Assembly (NCBI GenBank): GCA_964564695.1
Contig: CAZMCC010000052.1
Location: 1 to 26,501 of the forward strand
DNA: 26,501 bases
DNA from: CAZMCC01 sp964564695
GTDB lineage: Bacteria > Planctomycetota > Phycisphaerae > Phycisphaerales > UBA1924
Direction of reading: 5' to 3'
The first letter of the stretch is position 1. Every line of letters begins with the position of its first letter. The notes under the pieces were generated by a model. It was not told the DNA's origin and did no database searches. It was given only the letters and a program-made list of their open reading frames with translations. This document shows positions 1 through 7,294 of the stretch, in pieces. Made by a program: the position numbers and the translations under genes.

Positions 1-939
1 ACCGCCGCCTGGACGAGCACCGCCGCCGCCACCTTGTCCGCCCCCGCCGCCCTGTCCACCGCCACCGCCCGGACCGCCGCCCCCGGCCCCGCCGCCGCCA
101 CCGCCCGGACCACGCCCGCCGCCGCCGCCGGGGATGACAACGCGTCCGCCGCCGCCACCTCCACCGCCGCCGGTGTTCCCCGTGTTACCGGTGTTCCCGG
201 TATCGCCGGTGTTGCCGGCCTGTGGCCGTGCGGGGGTGTCGGCCTCTTCTACGGCCGCGGTGATGGGAAGGGGCGTGCGATCCATCGCGATGGTGCGCCG
301 CGCGGTGCTGATGTACTTACCGGAGTCGTCGGACGCGACGATGGTGACGCGCACGGCGCGGGGATAGCCGTCGAGGTCGGAATCCCACACGTCGCGCCAG
401 TTCTGCTGGTCGGCGGCCTGGATGTGGACGCTGACAACGCCGGTCGCGACAACGCGGGCGACGCCGCCGGCATCGAGGTACTTGTCGGGGGTCGGGTCGT
501 CGCGACGCCACAGGGCGAGGCCGGGGACACCGTTGGTCGGCTCGGCGCGGAACTGGACCTCGTGGGAGAAGGACTCGGGCGTGCCGGTGCCTGGGCCCAG
601 GGGCTCGGAGCGTGTGCGCCGGGCGTCGAGGGCCAGGAGCATGAGCGAGTCGATGCGGGTGGTGTTCACGCCGCCACCACCCTCGTTGGGCGTAATGAGC
701 ACGCGGAACGACGACGGGTTCGCGTCGCGGACGACGTTGGTCAGGTCGTCGGCCATCACGCTCACCGCGGCCACCGCCCGCTCGAACGCGGCGGCGCGGC
801 CGGAGGCGGCGTCGCGCGAGCGCACGGCCGAGGTCAGCGCGGTCACGGTCCCGGCCGCCACCAGGCCGATGAGCACCGTCGCGAGGATCATCTCGACGAG
901 GGTGAAGGCGGCGTGATGGCGCGGGCGCGTGGGGGTCAT
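1..939 (-). CDS. gspJ: GspJ-like minor pseudopilin, partial (C-terminus off window)
   Basis: The frame is open from the ATG at 939 to the left edge (313 codons) with no stop, so the C-terminus is missing. The protein has a short basic leader (MTPTRPRHHAA) and then the prepilin motif FTLVEMILATVLIG, with the conserved Glu at +5 and a hydrophobic helix. This identifies a type IV pilin-like substrate of prepilin peptidase; position after gspI suggests the minor pseudopilin GspJ, which caps the type II secretion pseudopilus. About 230 residues of globular sequence are followed by a tract made almost only of Gly, with some Pro, Gln and Arg, that runs to the edge; ordinary GspJ (about 200 residues) has no such tail. 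The start overlaps the gspI stop (ATGA), implying translational coupling. The prepilin class is certain; the J assignment rests mainly on gene order. Confidence 0.8.
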   Translation of the reverse strand, partial: MTPTRPRHHAAFTLVEMILATVLIGLVAAGTVTALTSAVRSRDAASGRAAAFERAVAAVSVMADDLTNVVRDANPSSFRVLITPNEGGGGVNTTRIDSLMLLALDARRTRSEPLGPGTGTPESFSHEVQFRAEPTNGVPGLALWRRDDPTPDKYLDAGGVARVVATGVVSVHIQAADQQNWRDVWDSDLDGYPRAVRVTIVASDDSGKYISTARRTIAMDRTPLPITAAVEEADTPARPQAGNTGDTGNTGNTGNTGGGGGGGGGRVVIPGGGGGRGPGGGGGGAGGGGPGGGGGQGGGGGQGGGGGARPGGG

Positions 940-1391
940 TGGACTCGGATGGGCGCGGTCTCGGGGCGGCGGTCGGGGTCGGGCCCGTCGCCGGGACGCG
1001 GGGCGATGAGGGTCTTGATCGTGAGCGACTGCGGGCGGGCTCCGGTCACCCAGTGGATGGTGGCGGTGGCGGTGAAGGGCGTGGACTCGGAGCCGCCGGT
1101 GATGCTGAGCTCGTAGTTGAAGTCGGCGAATGGCGCGTCGCACGCGGCCTCGCCGGGGAAGCGGCGGAGGTAGTCGTCGGGGCCGAAGGCGAGCACGAGG
1201 TTGAGCTGCTCGTCGGCGAGCATCGCGGCGGTGGCGAGACGCTGCGCGTCGCCCTGGGCGGTCACGGCCCGGCCGACGATGCCGAGCATCACCGCGAGCG
1301 AGACGCCCAGCAGCACGGCCGCGATGATCACGTCGACCAGCGCGAAGCTGCGGTTGGGGCGCGGGGCGCGGGCGCTGTGAGAGCGACTCAC
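936..1391 (-). CDS. gspI: GspI-like minor pseudopilin
   Basis: A 151-residue protein with an N-terminal basic leader (about 14 residues) and then FALVDVIIAAVLLG, a prepilin-type hydrophobic helix. It continues with a small globular domain typical in length for GspI. In the type II secretion system GspI starts the minor-pseudopilin tip complex with GspJ and GspK. The GTG at 1391 is chosen because it overlaps the gspH stop (GTGA); another GTG lies one codon upstream at 1394. The open frame extends further upstream over gspH, but that part is a shadow. Odd points: the residue before the cleavage site is Ser rather than Gly, and position +5 is Asp rather than the usual Glu. The stop overlaps the gspJ ATG. 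Confidence 0.82.
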   Translation of the reverse strand: MSRSHSARAPRPNRSFALVDVIIAAVLLGVSLAVMLGIVGRAVTAQGDAQRLATAAMLADEQLNLVLAFGPDDYLRRFPGEAACDAPFADFNYELSITGGSESTPFTATATIHWVTGARPQSLTIKTLIAPRPGDGPDPDRRPETAPIRVQ

Positions 1392-2146
1392 CACGGCTGC
1401 TCTCCCAGGCCGATGGCGTCGAGGTCGAGCTCGGTGGTGCCGCCGGAGTCGAGCGACGGAGCGGGGGCGGTCCCCACGCCGGAGGTGACGCGGGCGGTGG
1501 TGCGTCCGGGGAGGAGCTCGACGCGGTAGGTCGTGCTGTCCTTGGAGCGCTGTACGTCGGTGAGGATGAGGATGATGGGCTCGCGCGGGCGGTCGACGGG
1601 GATGGCGATGCTCCACGCGGAGCTGGTGCTGGCGGAACCCGTGCCGGCGGTACCGCGCTGCCAGCCGGAGCTTGAGGAAGGCGAGACGCGGTGGTTCGAG
1701 CGCTCGGCCCGCTGCGCACCGGACCAGGCTTCCTTGATGGAGAGGCGGTCGAGGACCAGGGGCGTGACGAGCGGGTCCTGACGCCAGCTCCTGGGTCCGG
1801 GCTGGGGGTTGTCGGGGTTCACGGTGGCGCGGTTCACGAGCAGGCGGAGCGAGTTGCTCACCGGGTCGTACTCGAGCTCCATCGCCTCGGGAGCGACGGC
1901 GGCGCGCCATCCGACGATCGAGAGCATCGAGCCGGCCGCGGCGGCCTGCGCGTCGGCGAGGCGGCTGTCGGCGCCGGCCATGCGGGGGACGACGATGCCC
2001 GCGAGAATCGCGAGCATGACGATCACGACGATCACTTCGATGAGCGTGAAGGCGGGGGAGGAAGCAGTACGCAGAGAGCGCGGAGGTGGGCGGAGTGACG
2101 CGGAGGACGAGGCATGATGGCGAGAAATCATCATGTCATGCTTCAC
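1388..2146 (-). CDS. gspH: GspH-like pseudopilin with repeat-encoded leader
   Basis: A 252-residue protein with a prepilin motif FTLIEVIVVIVMLAILAGIVVPR starting near residue 33, followed by a globular domain longer than usual for GspH (mature part about 220 residues). Position between gspG and gspI supports GspH, although it could be another minor pseudopilin. The GTG at 2146 has a purine-rich GAGGGAG seven bases upstream; in-frame ATGs at 2134 and 2131 are alternatives. The leader is about 32 residues instead of 6-10 because residues 13-27 (SSSASLRPPPRSLRT) are encoded by one arm of an inverted repeat, whose other arm contains the likely ribosome-binding site. The leader would be removed by prepilin peptidase, which may explain why the insertion is tolerated. 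Confidence 0.8.
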   Translation of the reverse strand: MKHDMMISRHHASSSASLRPPPRSLRTASSPAFTLIEVIVVIVMLAILAGIVVPRMAGADSRLADAQAAAAGSMLSIVGWRAAVAPEAMELEYDPVSNSLRLLVNRATVNPDNPQPGPRSWRQDPLVTPLVLDRLSIKEAWSGAQRAERSNHRVSPSSSSGWQRGTAGTGSASTSSAWSIAIPVDRPREPIILILTDVQRSKDSTTYRVELLPGRTTARVTSGVGTAPAPSLDSGGTTELDLDAIGLGEQPW

Positions 2147-2199
2147 TTCATCGCTCCCTCTGCGTTATTCCGTCAACCTCTGCGACCTCTGCGTACCGG
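2067..2199. repeat. CGCAGAG-type inverted-repeat element at the gspG/gspH junction
   Basis: Two 40-base arms beginning GTACGCAGAG face each other: 2067-2106 on the plus strand and, as reverse complement, about 2160-2199. By eye they match at 32 of 40 positions. The inner segment carries the gspH start codons. The element fills the gspG-gspH gap and enters the gspH leader codons. It is related to the element at 2615-2734. CGCAGAG-rich repeats of this kind occur dispersed in many environmental bacterial genomes; I assign no named family. Confidence 0.8.
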
Positions 2200-2205
2200 C
2201 TTACC

Positions 2206-2769
2206 TCACGGCATGATCACGTCGGCGTTCTCGCCTTCGCCGCCGGCCTTGAAGTCGGCGCCGTAGCTGACGAGGTCGAAGTCGACGTTCTTCTGGCCCG
2301 GGACGACGAGGACGTAGGGCTTGCCCCACGGGTCGTTGAGCTTGTCGATCGAGTCGACGTAGGGCCCCTTCCACTTGGCGGCGTCGAGGTCGCCGGGCTT
2401 CTCGAACAGCGCGCGGATGGTGATGTCGGGCGGGAGCGAGCCGCCCGCGTCGACCATGAGGACCTTGACCTGGTTGGCGAGCGTCGCGGCGCTCGACGCG
2501 GCGGCGCCCTGCTTGGCGGTGCCGATGCGACCGACCAGGCGCGGGACCACCAGGCCGGCGAGCACCGCGATGATGACGATCACGACGATCACTTCAACGA
2601 GGGTGAACGCCGACCCGGTACGCAGAGGACGTCGAGGTAGGCGGAGTGACGCGGAGGAAGAAGAGGAATGACTTAGAAAGCCCTTGCCCACCCTCGGCGC
2701 CACTCTGCCCGTCTCTGCGTGGCTCTGCGTACGGCTCTGTTCGCCGCAAAGATACTTGTGGAAATTCAT
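2206..2769 (-). CDS. gspG: GspG-type major pseudopilin with a 54-residue repeat-containing leader
   Basis: A 187-residue protein whose mature part (about 133 residues from FTLVEVIVVIVIIAVLAGLVVPR) has the usual GspG length. The C-terminal region contains the family hallmarks GPYVDSI, DPWGKPY and LVSYGADFKAGGEGENADV; the last corresponds to the calcium-binding end of GspG. It is the main subunit of the type II secretion pseudopilus. The ATG at 2769 overlaps the gspF stop (ATGA), which supports this start. The leader before the cleavage site is then 54 residues, against the usual 6-10, and most of it is encoded by the inverted repeat at 2615-2734 (for example SSSASLRLPRRPLRT). An internal GTG (Val27) could start a shorter leader, but no ATG lies between. 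Confidence 0.93.
   Translation of the reverse strand: MNFHKYLCGEQSRTQSHAETGRVAPRVGKGFLSHSSSSSASLRLPRRPLRTGSAFTLVEVIVVIVIIAVLAGLVVPRLVGRIGTAKQGAAASSAATLANQVKVLMVDAGGSLPPDITIRALFEKPGDLDAAKWKGPYVDSIDKLNDPWGKPYVLVVPGQKNVDFDLVSYGADFKAGGEGENADVIMP
2615..2734. repeat. CGCAGAG-type inverted-repeat element inside the gspG leader codons
   Basis: The plus-strand arm at 2615-2657 (CCGGTACGCAGAGGACG...) is matched by the reverse complement of 2691-2734 (CCGTACGCAGAGCCACG...). Both contain GTACGCAGAG near the outer end and a GGC(G/A)GAGTG(A/G)CGC core. The element is about 120 bp and lies wholly inside the gspG open frame if translation begins at the gspF-coupled ATG. It is a sister copy of the element at 2067-2199 and does not interrupt the reading frame. 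Confidence 0.8.
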
Positions 2770-4043
2770 CCGATCATCTCCTGGATCTTGAGGACCACGA
2801 GCAGGATCGCGGCGATGACGAAGCCCGCGATCCCCGCGAAAATCATGATGAGAACCGGCGGGAGCACCGCCGTGAACAGTTTGAGGCTGGCCTGCGTGCG
2901 GCTCTCGAGGGCGTCGGCGGCCCGGCGCAGCAGCTCGGCGAGGCGCCCGGAGCGCTCGCCCACGCCGACGATCTGGACCAGCAAGGGCGGGAAGACGCCG
3001 CTGGCCTCGAGGGGCTCGGAGATCGTCTTGCCCGCGGCGACCTGCTCGCAGACGTTCTCGACGGCGTGCTCCATCGCGCGGTTGCCCAGCGTCGGCCGGG
3101 TGGCCCGGAGGGCCGAGAGCGCGGGGAGGCCGGCGGAGACGAGCGTGCCGAGCGTGCGGGTGAAGCGGGCGACCGCGGCGTCGCGCAGCAGCGGGCCCAG
3201 GGCGGGGATGCGGAGCAGCGCGCGGTCGATCGCGAGGCGCGGGCCGGGCTGGGAGTAGAGACGCCGGAAGACCATCACACCGACGACGAGACCGGCGAGC
3301 AGCAGCCACCACCACGCGCCGATGAACTCGGCGACGCCCATGACGATCCGCGTGGGGAGCGGGAGCTGGGTGTGCTTGATCTGGCCCGCGAGGGGCGCGA
3401 TCAGGCGCGGGATGATCACCGTCACGAGCACGATCGTCGCGATCGTCACCAGCCCCGCGAGGAGCATCGGGTAGATCGTGGCTCCGAGCACGGCGCGACG
3501 GAGGGCCACGTCGCGCTCCATGAGGTCGGCGGCCTGCGCGAGCACCTCGTCAAGCTTGCCCGAGGCCTCGCCGGCGCGGATCAGGCTCACGAGCAGCTCG
3601 GTGAAGGGCTTGCCCCACGCGAGGGCGGCCTCGGAGAGGGGCTTGCCGTGCTCGATCTGGTCGAGCAGGAACTGGATCATCACCCGCTGTCGCTCGGAGC
3701 GGCCCTGCTTGGCGCTGGTGCGCAGAGCCTGCGGGAGCGTGAGGCCGGCCTGGAGGGCCGTGGCGATCTCGCGGATGAGGCCGGCGATTTCGCCGCGGGA
3801 CATGGCGACGCCGCCGCCGATGCCTGTGGCACGGACGTGTGTGCGGGGGGGCGCGGCGGCGCCATTGGGCGACTCGGAGGTGGGCTCGACACTGGCGGCG
3901 AGCGAGCCGCCGCGGACGACTTCGATCTTGATGGGGGTGATGCCGCGCTGGCGAAGCGTGCGGAGTGCGGAGGAGCGGTCGGGGGCGTCGACGACGCCGG
4001 CGCCCGACGAGCCCGACACGGTCTGGTATTTGAAGGCGGGCAT
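2766..4043 (-). CDS. gspF: GspF, inner-membrane platform protein of type II secretion
   Basis: A 425-residue protein beginning MPAFKYQTVSGSSGAGVVDA, the characteristic GspF/PilC start. It has two repeated cytoplasmic GspF domains (about residues 80-205 and 285-405). The first is followed by hydrophobic segments at about 190-215 and 245-268, and the last hydrophobic helix is at the C-terminus (VLPPVLIMIFAGIAGFVIAAILLVVLKIQEMI). Signature stretches include LIRAGEASGKLDEVL and its counterpart IVGVGERSGRLAELL. GspF is the polytopic core that couples the GspE ATPase to pseudopilus assembly. It lies 6 bases after gspE, and its stop overlaps the gspG start. Length and domain order are normal, apart from a low-complexity linker at about residues 45-75. 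Confidence 0.96.
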   Translation of the reverse strand: MPAFKYQTVSGSSGAGVVDAPDRSSALRTLRQRGITPIKIEVVRGGSLAASVEPTSESPNGAAAPPRTHVRATGIGGGVAMSRGEIAGLIREIATALQAGLTLPQALRTSAKQGRSERQRVMIQFLLDQIEHGKPLSEAALAWGKPFTELLVSLIRAGEASGKLDEVLAQAADLMERDVALRRAVLGATIYPMLLAGLVTIATIVLVTVIIPRLIAPLAGQIKHTQLPLPTRIVMGVAEFIGAWWWLLLAGLVVGVMVFRRLYSQPGPRLAIDRALLRIPALGPLLRDAAVARFTRTLGTLVSAGLPALSALRATRPTLGNRAMEHAVENVCEQVAAGKTISEPLEASGVFPPLLVQIVGVGERSGRLAELLRRAADALESRTQASLKLFTAVLPPVLIMIFAGIAGFVIAAILLVVLKIQEMIG

Positions 4044-4049
4044 GGGCGA

Positions 4050-5765
4050 TCAGCCCCCAGTCCCGTGGGCCGCGGCCGCGGCGCCGTACGCCGCCTCGAC
4101 GTCCTGCGTGGCGCGGAGGACCTCGTCGACAGTGGTGAAGCCTTGCGAGGCCTTGATGAGGCCGTCGCGGCGCATCGAGGTGTGCGTGGGGCCGGCGGTG
4201 CCGAGGATCTCGGGGGCGCTGGTGCGTCCGCGGGTGATGGCCTCGCGCATGCCGGGGGTGACCAGGAGCAGCTCGTAGAACCCGACGCGTCCCTTGCAGC
4301 CGGAGTTCTCGCAGATGTCGCAGCCGCCGCCGATGAAGCCGGTGCCGCCGGGGAACATCTCGAGTTCCTGCTTGCTCAGCCGATGGCGGACGGGCTCGGA
4401 GAGCGGCGTCGGCTTCTTGCACGCCTGGCAGATGCGCCGGCCGAGGCGCTGGGCGAGCACGCCTTCGATCACGCTGGCGACGAGGAAGGGCTCGACGTCC
4501 ATGTCGAGGAGGCGCCCGATCGCGCCCGACGCGTCGTTGGTGTGCAGGGTCGAGAAGATGAGGTGGCCGGTGAGGGCGGCGCGCACGGCGATGTCGGCGG
4601 TCTCGCCGTCGCGGATCTCGCCGACCATGACGACGTCGGGGTCCTGGCGGAGGATGGACCGCAGGCCGGTGGCGAAGGTGAGGCCGCGTTCGGGGTTGAC
4701 GGGGATCTGGTTCACGCCGGCGAGCTCGTACTCGACGGGGTCCTCGATGGTGATGATCTTGAGGCTGGGGTCGTAGAGCTTGACGAGGGCGGCGTAGAGG
4801 GTCGTCGTCTTTCCCGACCCCGTTGGCCCGGTGACGAGGACCATGCCGTGGGGCAGGTCGATGAGGCGGTCCATCGAGGCGCGGTCTTCGGCCCGCATGC
4901 CGAGGGCGGCGAGATCGAGCTTCACGGCTTCCTTGTCGAGGATGCGCATGACGATCGACTCGCCGTAGATCGTGGGCACGGTGCTGACGCGGATGTCGAC
5001 CTTGCGGCCCTCGAAGCGGAGGGTGATGTGGCCGTCCTGCGGGATGTATCGCTCGGCGATGTTCATCCCGGCCATGATCTTGATGCGGCTGGTGATCGCG
5101 GCCTGCAGGGGCTTGGGCGGGCTGTTGCGCTCGCGGAGCAGGCCGTCGACGCGGTACTTCACGCTGAGCTTGCGGTCGAAGGGCTCGACGTGGATGTCGC
5201 TGGCCTTCTCGCGCACGGCCTCGAGGATGATCAGGTTGACGAGGTTGATGAGCGTCGGCTGCTCGGCCATCCGGCGGACGTCGTCGGCGTCGACGGCCTG
5301 CAGGTTGGCGAGCATGTCCTCGTCGCTCGCCCCCCCGGAGTCGCCCCCGCCCCCCCCACCCAGGCGGGTGGCCATCGCCGCGGCGGTGGCGCCGAAGGCG
5401 GTGCGGACGAGCTGCTGGTAAAGCTCCTCGGTGACCGCGACGCGCCGGACGGCGCGGCCCGAAACGACCGAGACCTCGTCGGCCGCGGCAAAGTCGGCGA
5501 CGTCGACCATCGCGACCAGCACCGGGGAATTCGGAGCGTCGGTGACGAAGCGCCACGGCACGGCCCGCAGGCGCACGGCCTGTTCGGCGGGGATGAGCGC
5601 GGCGGCCGAGGGGTCGAGCGAGGGGAGCTCGTTGAGCTTCGTCGCGGGGGCGCCGTTGGCAGGCGCGGCGCCGGTCGCACGCGGAGCGCCGGACGCGCCG
5701 TGTGCGCCGTTGAGCGCGGGAGCGGAAGAGTCGTTTGGTCCGGCGTCGATCATGCGGTCAGGCAC
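4050..5765 (-). CDS. gspE: GspE/PilB-family secretion ATPase
   Basis: A 571-residue AAA+-like secretion ATPase that powers pseudopilus assembly at the inner membrane. An N-terminal MshEN/T2SSE_N-type region (about residues 45-125) precedes the ATPase domain. Walker A is GPTGSGKTT (313-321), the Asp box is ITIEDPVEYE, and the Walker B/His-box region contains VGEIRDGETA and STLHTNDA. A zinc-binding cysteine cluster follows: Cys446, Cys449, Cys482, Cys485 and Cys490. It is the first gene of the minus-strand gsp operon. The longest frame begins at a GTG (5765) with GGGAG only two bases upstream; an in-frame ATG at 5753 is an equal alternative. Residues 10-45 are Ala/Gly/Pro-rich and probably disordered. 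The order E-F-G-H-I-J favours type II secretion over a type IV pilus. Confidence 0.95.
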   Translation of the reverse strand: MPDRMIDAGPNDSSAPALNGAHGASGAPRATGAAPANGAPATKLNELPSLDPSAAALIPAEQAVRLRAVPWRFVTDAPNSPVLVAMVDVADFAAADEVSVVSGRAVRRVAVTEELYQQLVRTAFGATAAAMATRLGGGGGGDSGGASDEDMLANLQAVDADDVRRMAEQPTLINLVNLIILEAVREKASDIHVEPFDRKLSVKYRVDGLLRERNSPPKPLQAAITSRIKIMAGMNIAERYIPQDGHITLRFEGRKVDIRVSTVPTIYGESIVMRILDKEAVKLDLAALGMRAEDRASMDRLIDLPHGMVLVTGPTGSGKTTTLYAALVKLYDPSLKIITIEDPVEYELAGVNQIPVNPERGLTFATGLRSILRQDPDVVMVGEIRDGETADIAVRAALTGHLIFSTLHTNDASGAIGRLLDMDVEPFLVASVIEGVLAQRLGRRICQACKKPTPLSEPVRHRLSKQELEMFPGGTGFIGGGCDICENSGCKGRVGFYELLLVTPGMREAITRGRTSAPEILGTAGPTHTSMRRDGLIKASQGFTTVDEVLRATQDVEAAYGAAAAAHGTGG

Positions 5766-5799
5766 TGCTCCCCCATCACACAGATCGGCCTGAACGAGG

Positions 5800-5881
5800 C
5801 CCGAGCGTCAGCGATGGGGTTTCGCCGGGGGCTCGCCTCTCTTCTTCCACGGGAACGGAGGCCCGTCGCTTACGCTCCGGG
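5800..5881. repeat. CCGAGCGTNAGCGAYGGG inverted repeat (possible terminator-like hairpin)
   Basis: CCCGAGCGTCAGCGATGGG (5800-5818) is the near-perfect inverted partner of CCCGTCGCTTACGCTCCGGG (5862-5881), giving an imperfect stem of about 19 bp with a 43-base loop. It fills most of the gap between the 465-residue gene (ends 5897) and gspE (starts 5765). Similar CCGGAGCGTAAGCGA-type palindromes are dispersed in planctomycete genomes. It could end or attenuate transcription into gspE, but there is no U-tract. Confidence 0.7.
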
Positions 5882-5896
5882 TTCGTGTTTGCCCGC

Positions 5897-7294
5897 TCAG
5901 CGCGGGTTGCTCGGCGGGGGAGGCGGGGGAGTCGCGGTTCCGGGGGCGGCGTTGCCTTCACCGCCGCCGCGGCGACGCCGGGCACGGTCGGGGTTATCGC
6001 CGGCGGGGGCCGAGGCATCGAGGCGCATGCCCTGGCCCTGCTGGAAGTCGTCGCCTCGCTCGGGGAGCTTGGCGCGCTGGCCCTCGGTGAGCAGCTCGCG
6101 GACCTTGCTGACGGTGGAGTCGACGAGCTCGCGGCGCGAGCGACGGAGCGTGTCGGTCTTCTCGTTGCCGCCGCCGCGCATCATGGAGCCGGGGGTCCAG
6201 GCCTCTTCGGACTCCTGGGTGGCGGCTTCGAGCTGGGTGTTCATGTTGCCGATCTCGCGGCTGAAGGACTCCTTCATCGCCGAGAGGCTCGACTTCTGGG
6301 CCTCGGTGAGGTCGGTCATCTTGTCGGTCGCATCCATGACGCGGGTGGCGTAGGTCGGGCGGTAGATGCCGGGGAAGCTCTGGCGCCGGAACTCGTCGGC
6401 GAACGCCGCACGCTTGTCCTCGGGGAGGCTCGACTCGATCTGGCGGGCGAATCGCCGGTTGACATCGCGGACCTTGATCGAGGCCTCGCGCCCCTTGGTG
6501 AAGAGCTCGGCCATCTTGGGGTCGTCCATCATGGCCATGGGGCCGCCGCCCTTTTCCATGGACTCGCGCATGATCTTCATGCCTTCCTCGTACATCTCGT
6601 TGCGCTTGACGAGGTCGCGGTCGAGGTCGATCTCGTATTGCTCGAGCGTGGCCTTGAGCTCGGCCTTCTGGGCGTCGGTGAGGGCGGCCTTGTCGACGAG
6701 GGTGACGAGGTCGACGCGCTCGCCGCTCATGAGGCCGCGGGCCATGGTCGTGTCGCGACGGTGCGTGCGCTCGACGATCGGGAACTTGGCGGCCTGCTCG
6801 TCGGTGAGGAGGCTCTTGACGTCGGTGAAGAACTGCTTCTCGACGGCGGCCCGCTTGGTGCGGAGCTCTTCGAAGACGGCACCCATGTCGCGCCACACCG
6901 AGGGGTCGCGGCTCTCGCGGAACGACTCGCGGGCGGCTTCCATCTTCTCGCGGGCGGCCTTGGCGGCGGGGTTGAACTCGCCGATCTGGGCTTCGAGCAG
7001 CGCCTTGGCGACGGCCGTCTGATCGGCGTCGAGGCCGAGGATCTTCGCGTAGCGATCGAGCTGCGCGGACTCGACCGGCGGGTCGAAGGGGTTGCGGTCG
7101 CCGAACATGCCCATGCCGCCGCCGGGGCCGCCTTGGATGCGCATTTCGCCGCCGCCGCGACCACCGCCGCCGGGTTGACCGCCTCCACCTCCACCACCGC
7201 CGCCGCCCGCACCACCTTGAGCGAGCACGGGGCTGGCGATCGAAACAGCGGCGAGAAGGGCGGCGATACGGAGCGACGTGGACTTCAGCGACAT
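5897..7294 (-). CDS. Exported helical protein with LTxxQ-like motifs, function unknown
   Basis: A 465-residue protein with a clear Sec signal peptide (basic start, AALLAAVSIASPVLA, cleavage after LAQ or ALA). A Gly-rich tract with one Pro-Gly-Gly run covers about residues 27-65. The rest is charged and predicted mostly helical. LTxxQ-like units recur: LDADQTAVAK, LTDEQAAKFP, LTDAQKAELK, LTEAQKSSLS and LTEGQRAKLP. They recall the LTxxQ motif of Spy/CpxP periplasmic chaperones, but the protein is much longer and overall similarity is unproven. The C-terminal end is Pro-rich. GGAGG lies about 6 bases before the ATG at 7294. It stands alone, with 131 bp to gspE containing an inverted repeat. A role in envelope protein quality control is only a guess. 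Confidence 0.85.
   Translation of the reverse strand: MSLKSTSLRIAALLAAVSIASPVLAQGGAGGGGGGGGGGQPGGGGRGGGEMRIQGGPGGGMGMFGDRNPFDPPVESAQLDRYAKILGLDADQTAVAKALLEAQIGEFNPAAKAAREKMEAARESFRESRDPSVWRDMGAVFEELRTKRAAVEKQFFTDVKSLLTDEQAAKFPIVERTHRRDTTMARGLMSGERVDLVTLVDKAALTDAQKAELKATLEQYEIDLDRDLVKRNEMYEEGMKIMRESMEKGGGPMAMMDDPKMAELFTKGREASIKVRDVNRRFARQIESSLPEDKRAAFADEFRRQSFPGIYRPTYATRVMDATDKMTDLTEAQKSSLSAMKESFSREIGNMNTQLEAATQESEEAWTPGSMMRGGGNEKTDTLRRSRRELVDSTVSKVRELLTEGQRAKLPERGDDFQQGQGMRLDASAPAGDNPDRARRRRGGGEGNAAPGTATPPPPPPSNPR

Noticed and set aside
2646..6353. Open plus-strand frame of 1235 codons opposite gspF, gspE and part of the exported-protein gene
   Set aside because: It is antisense to strongly recognised genes, has biased Gly/Asp/Glu/Arg/Ala content and no known domain. 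Long antisense frames are expected in very GC-rich coding DNA.
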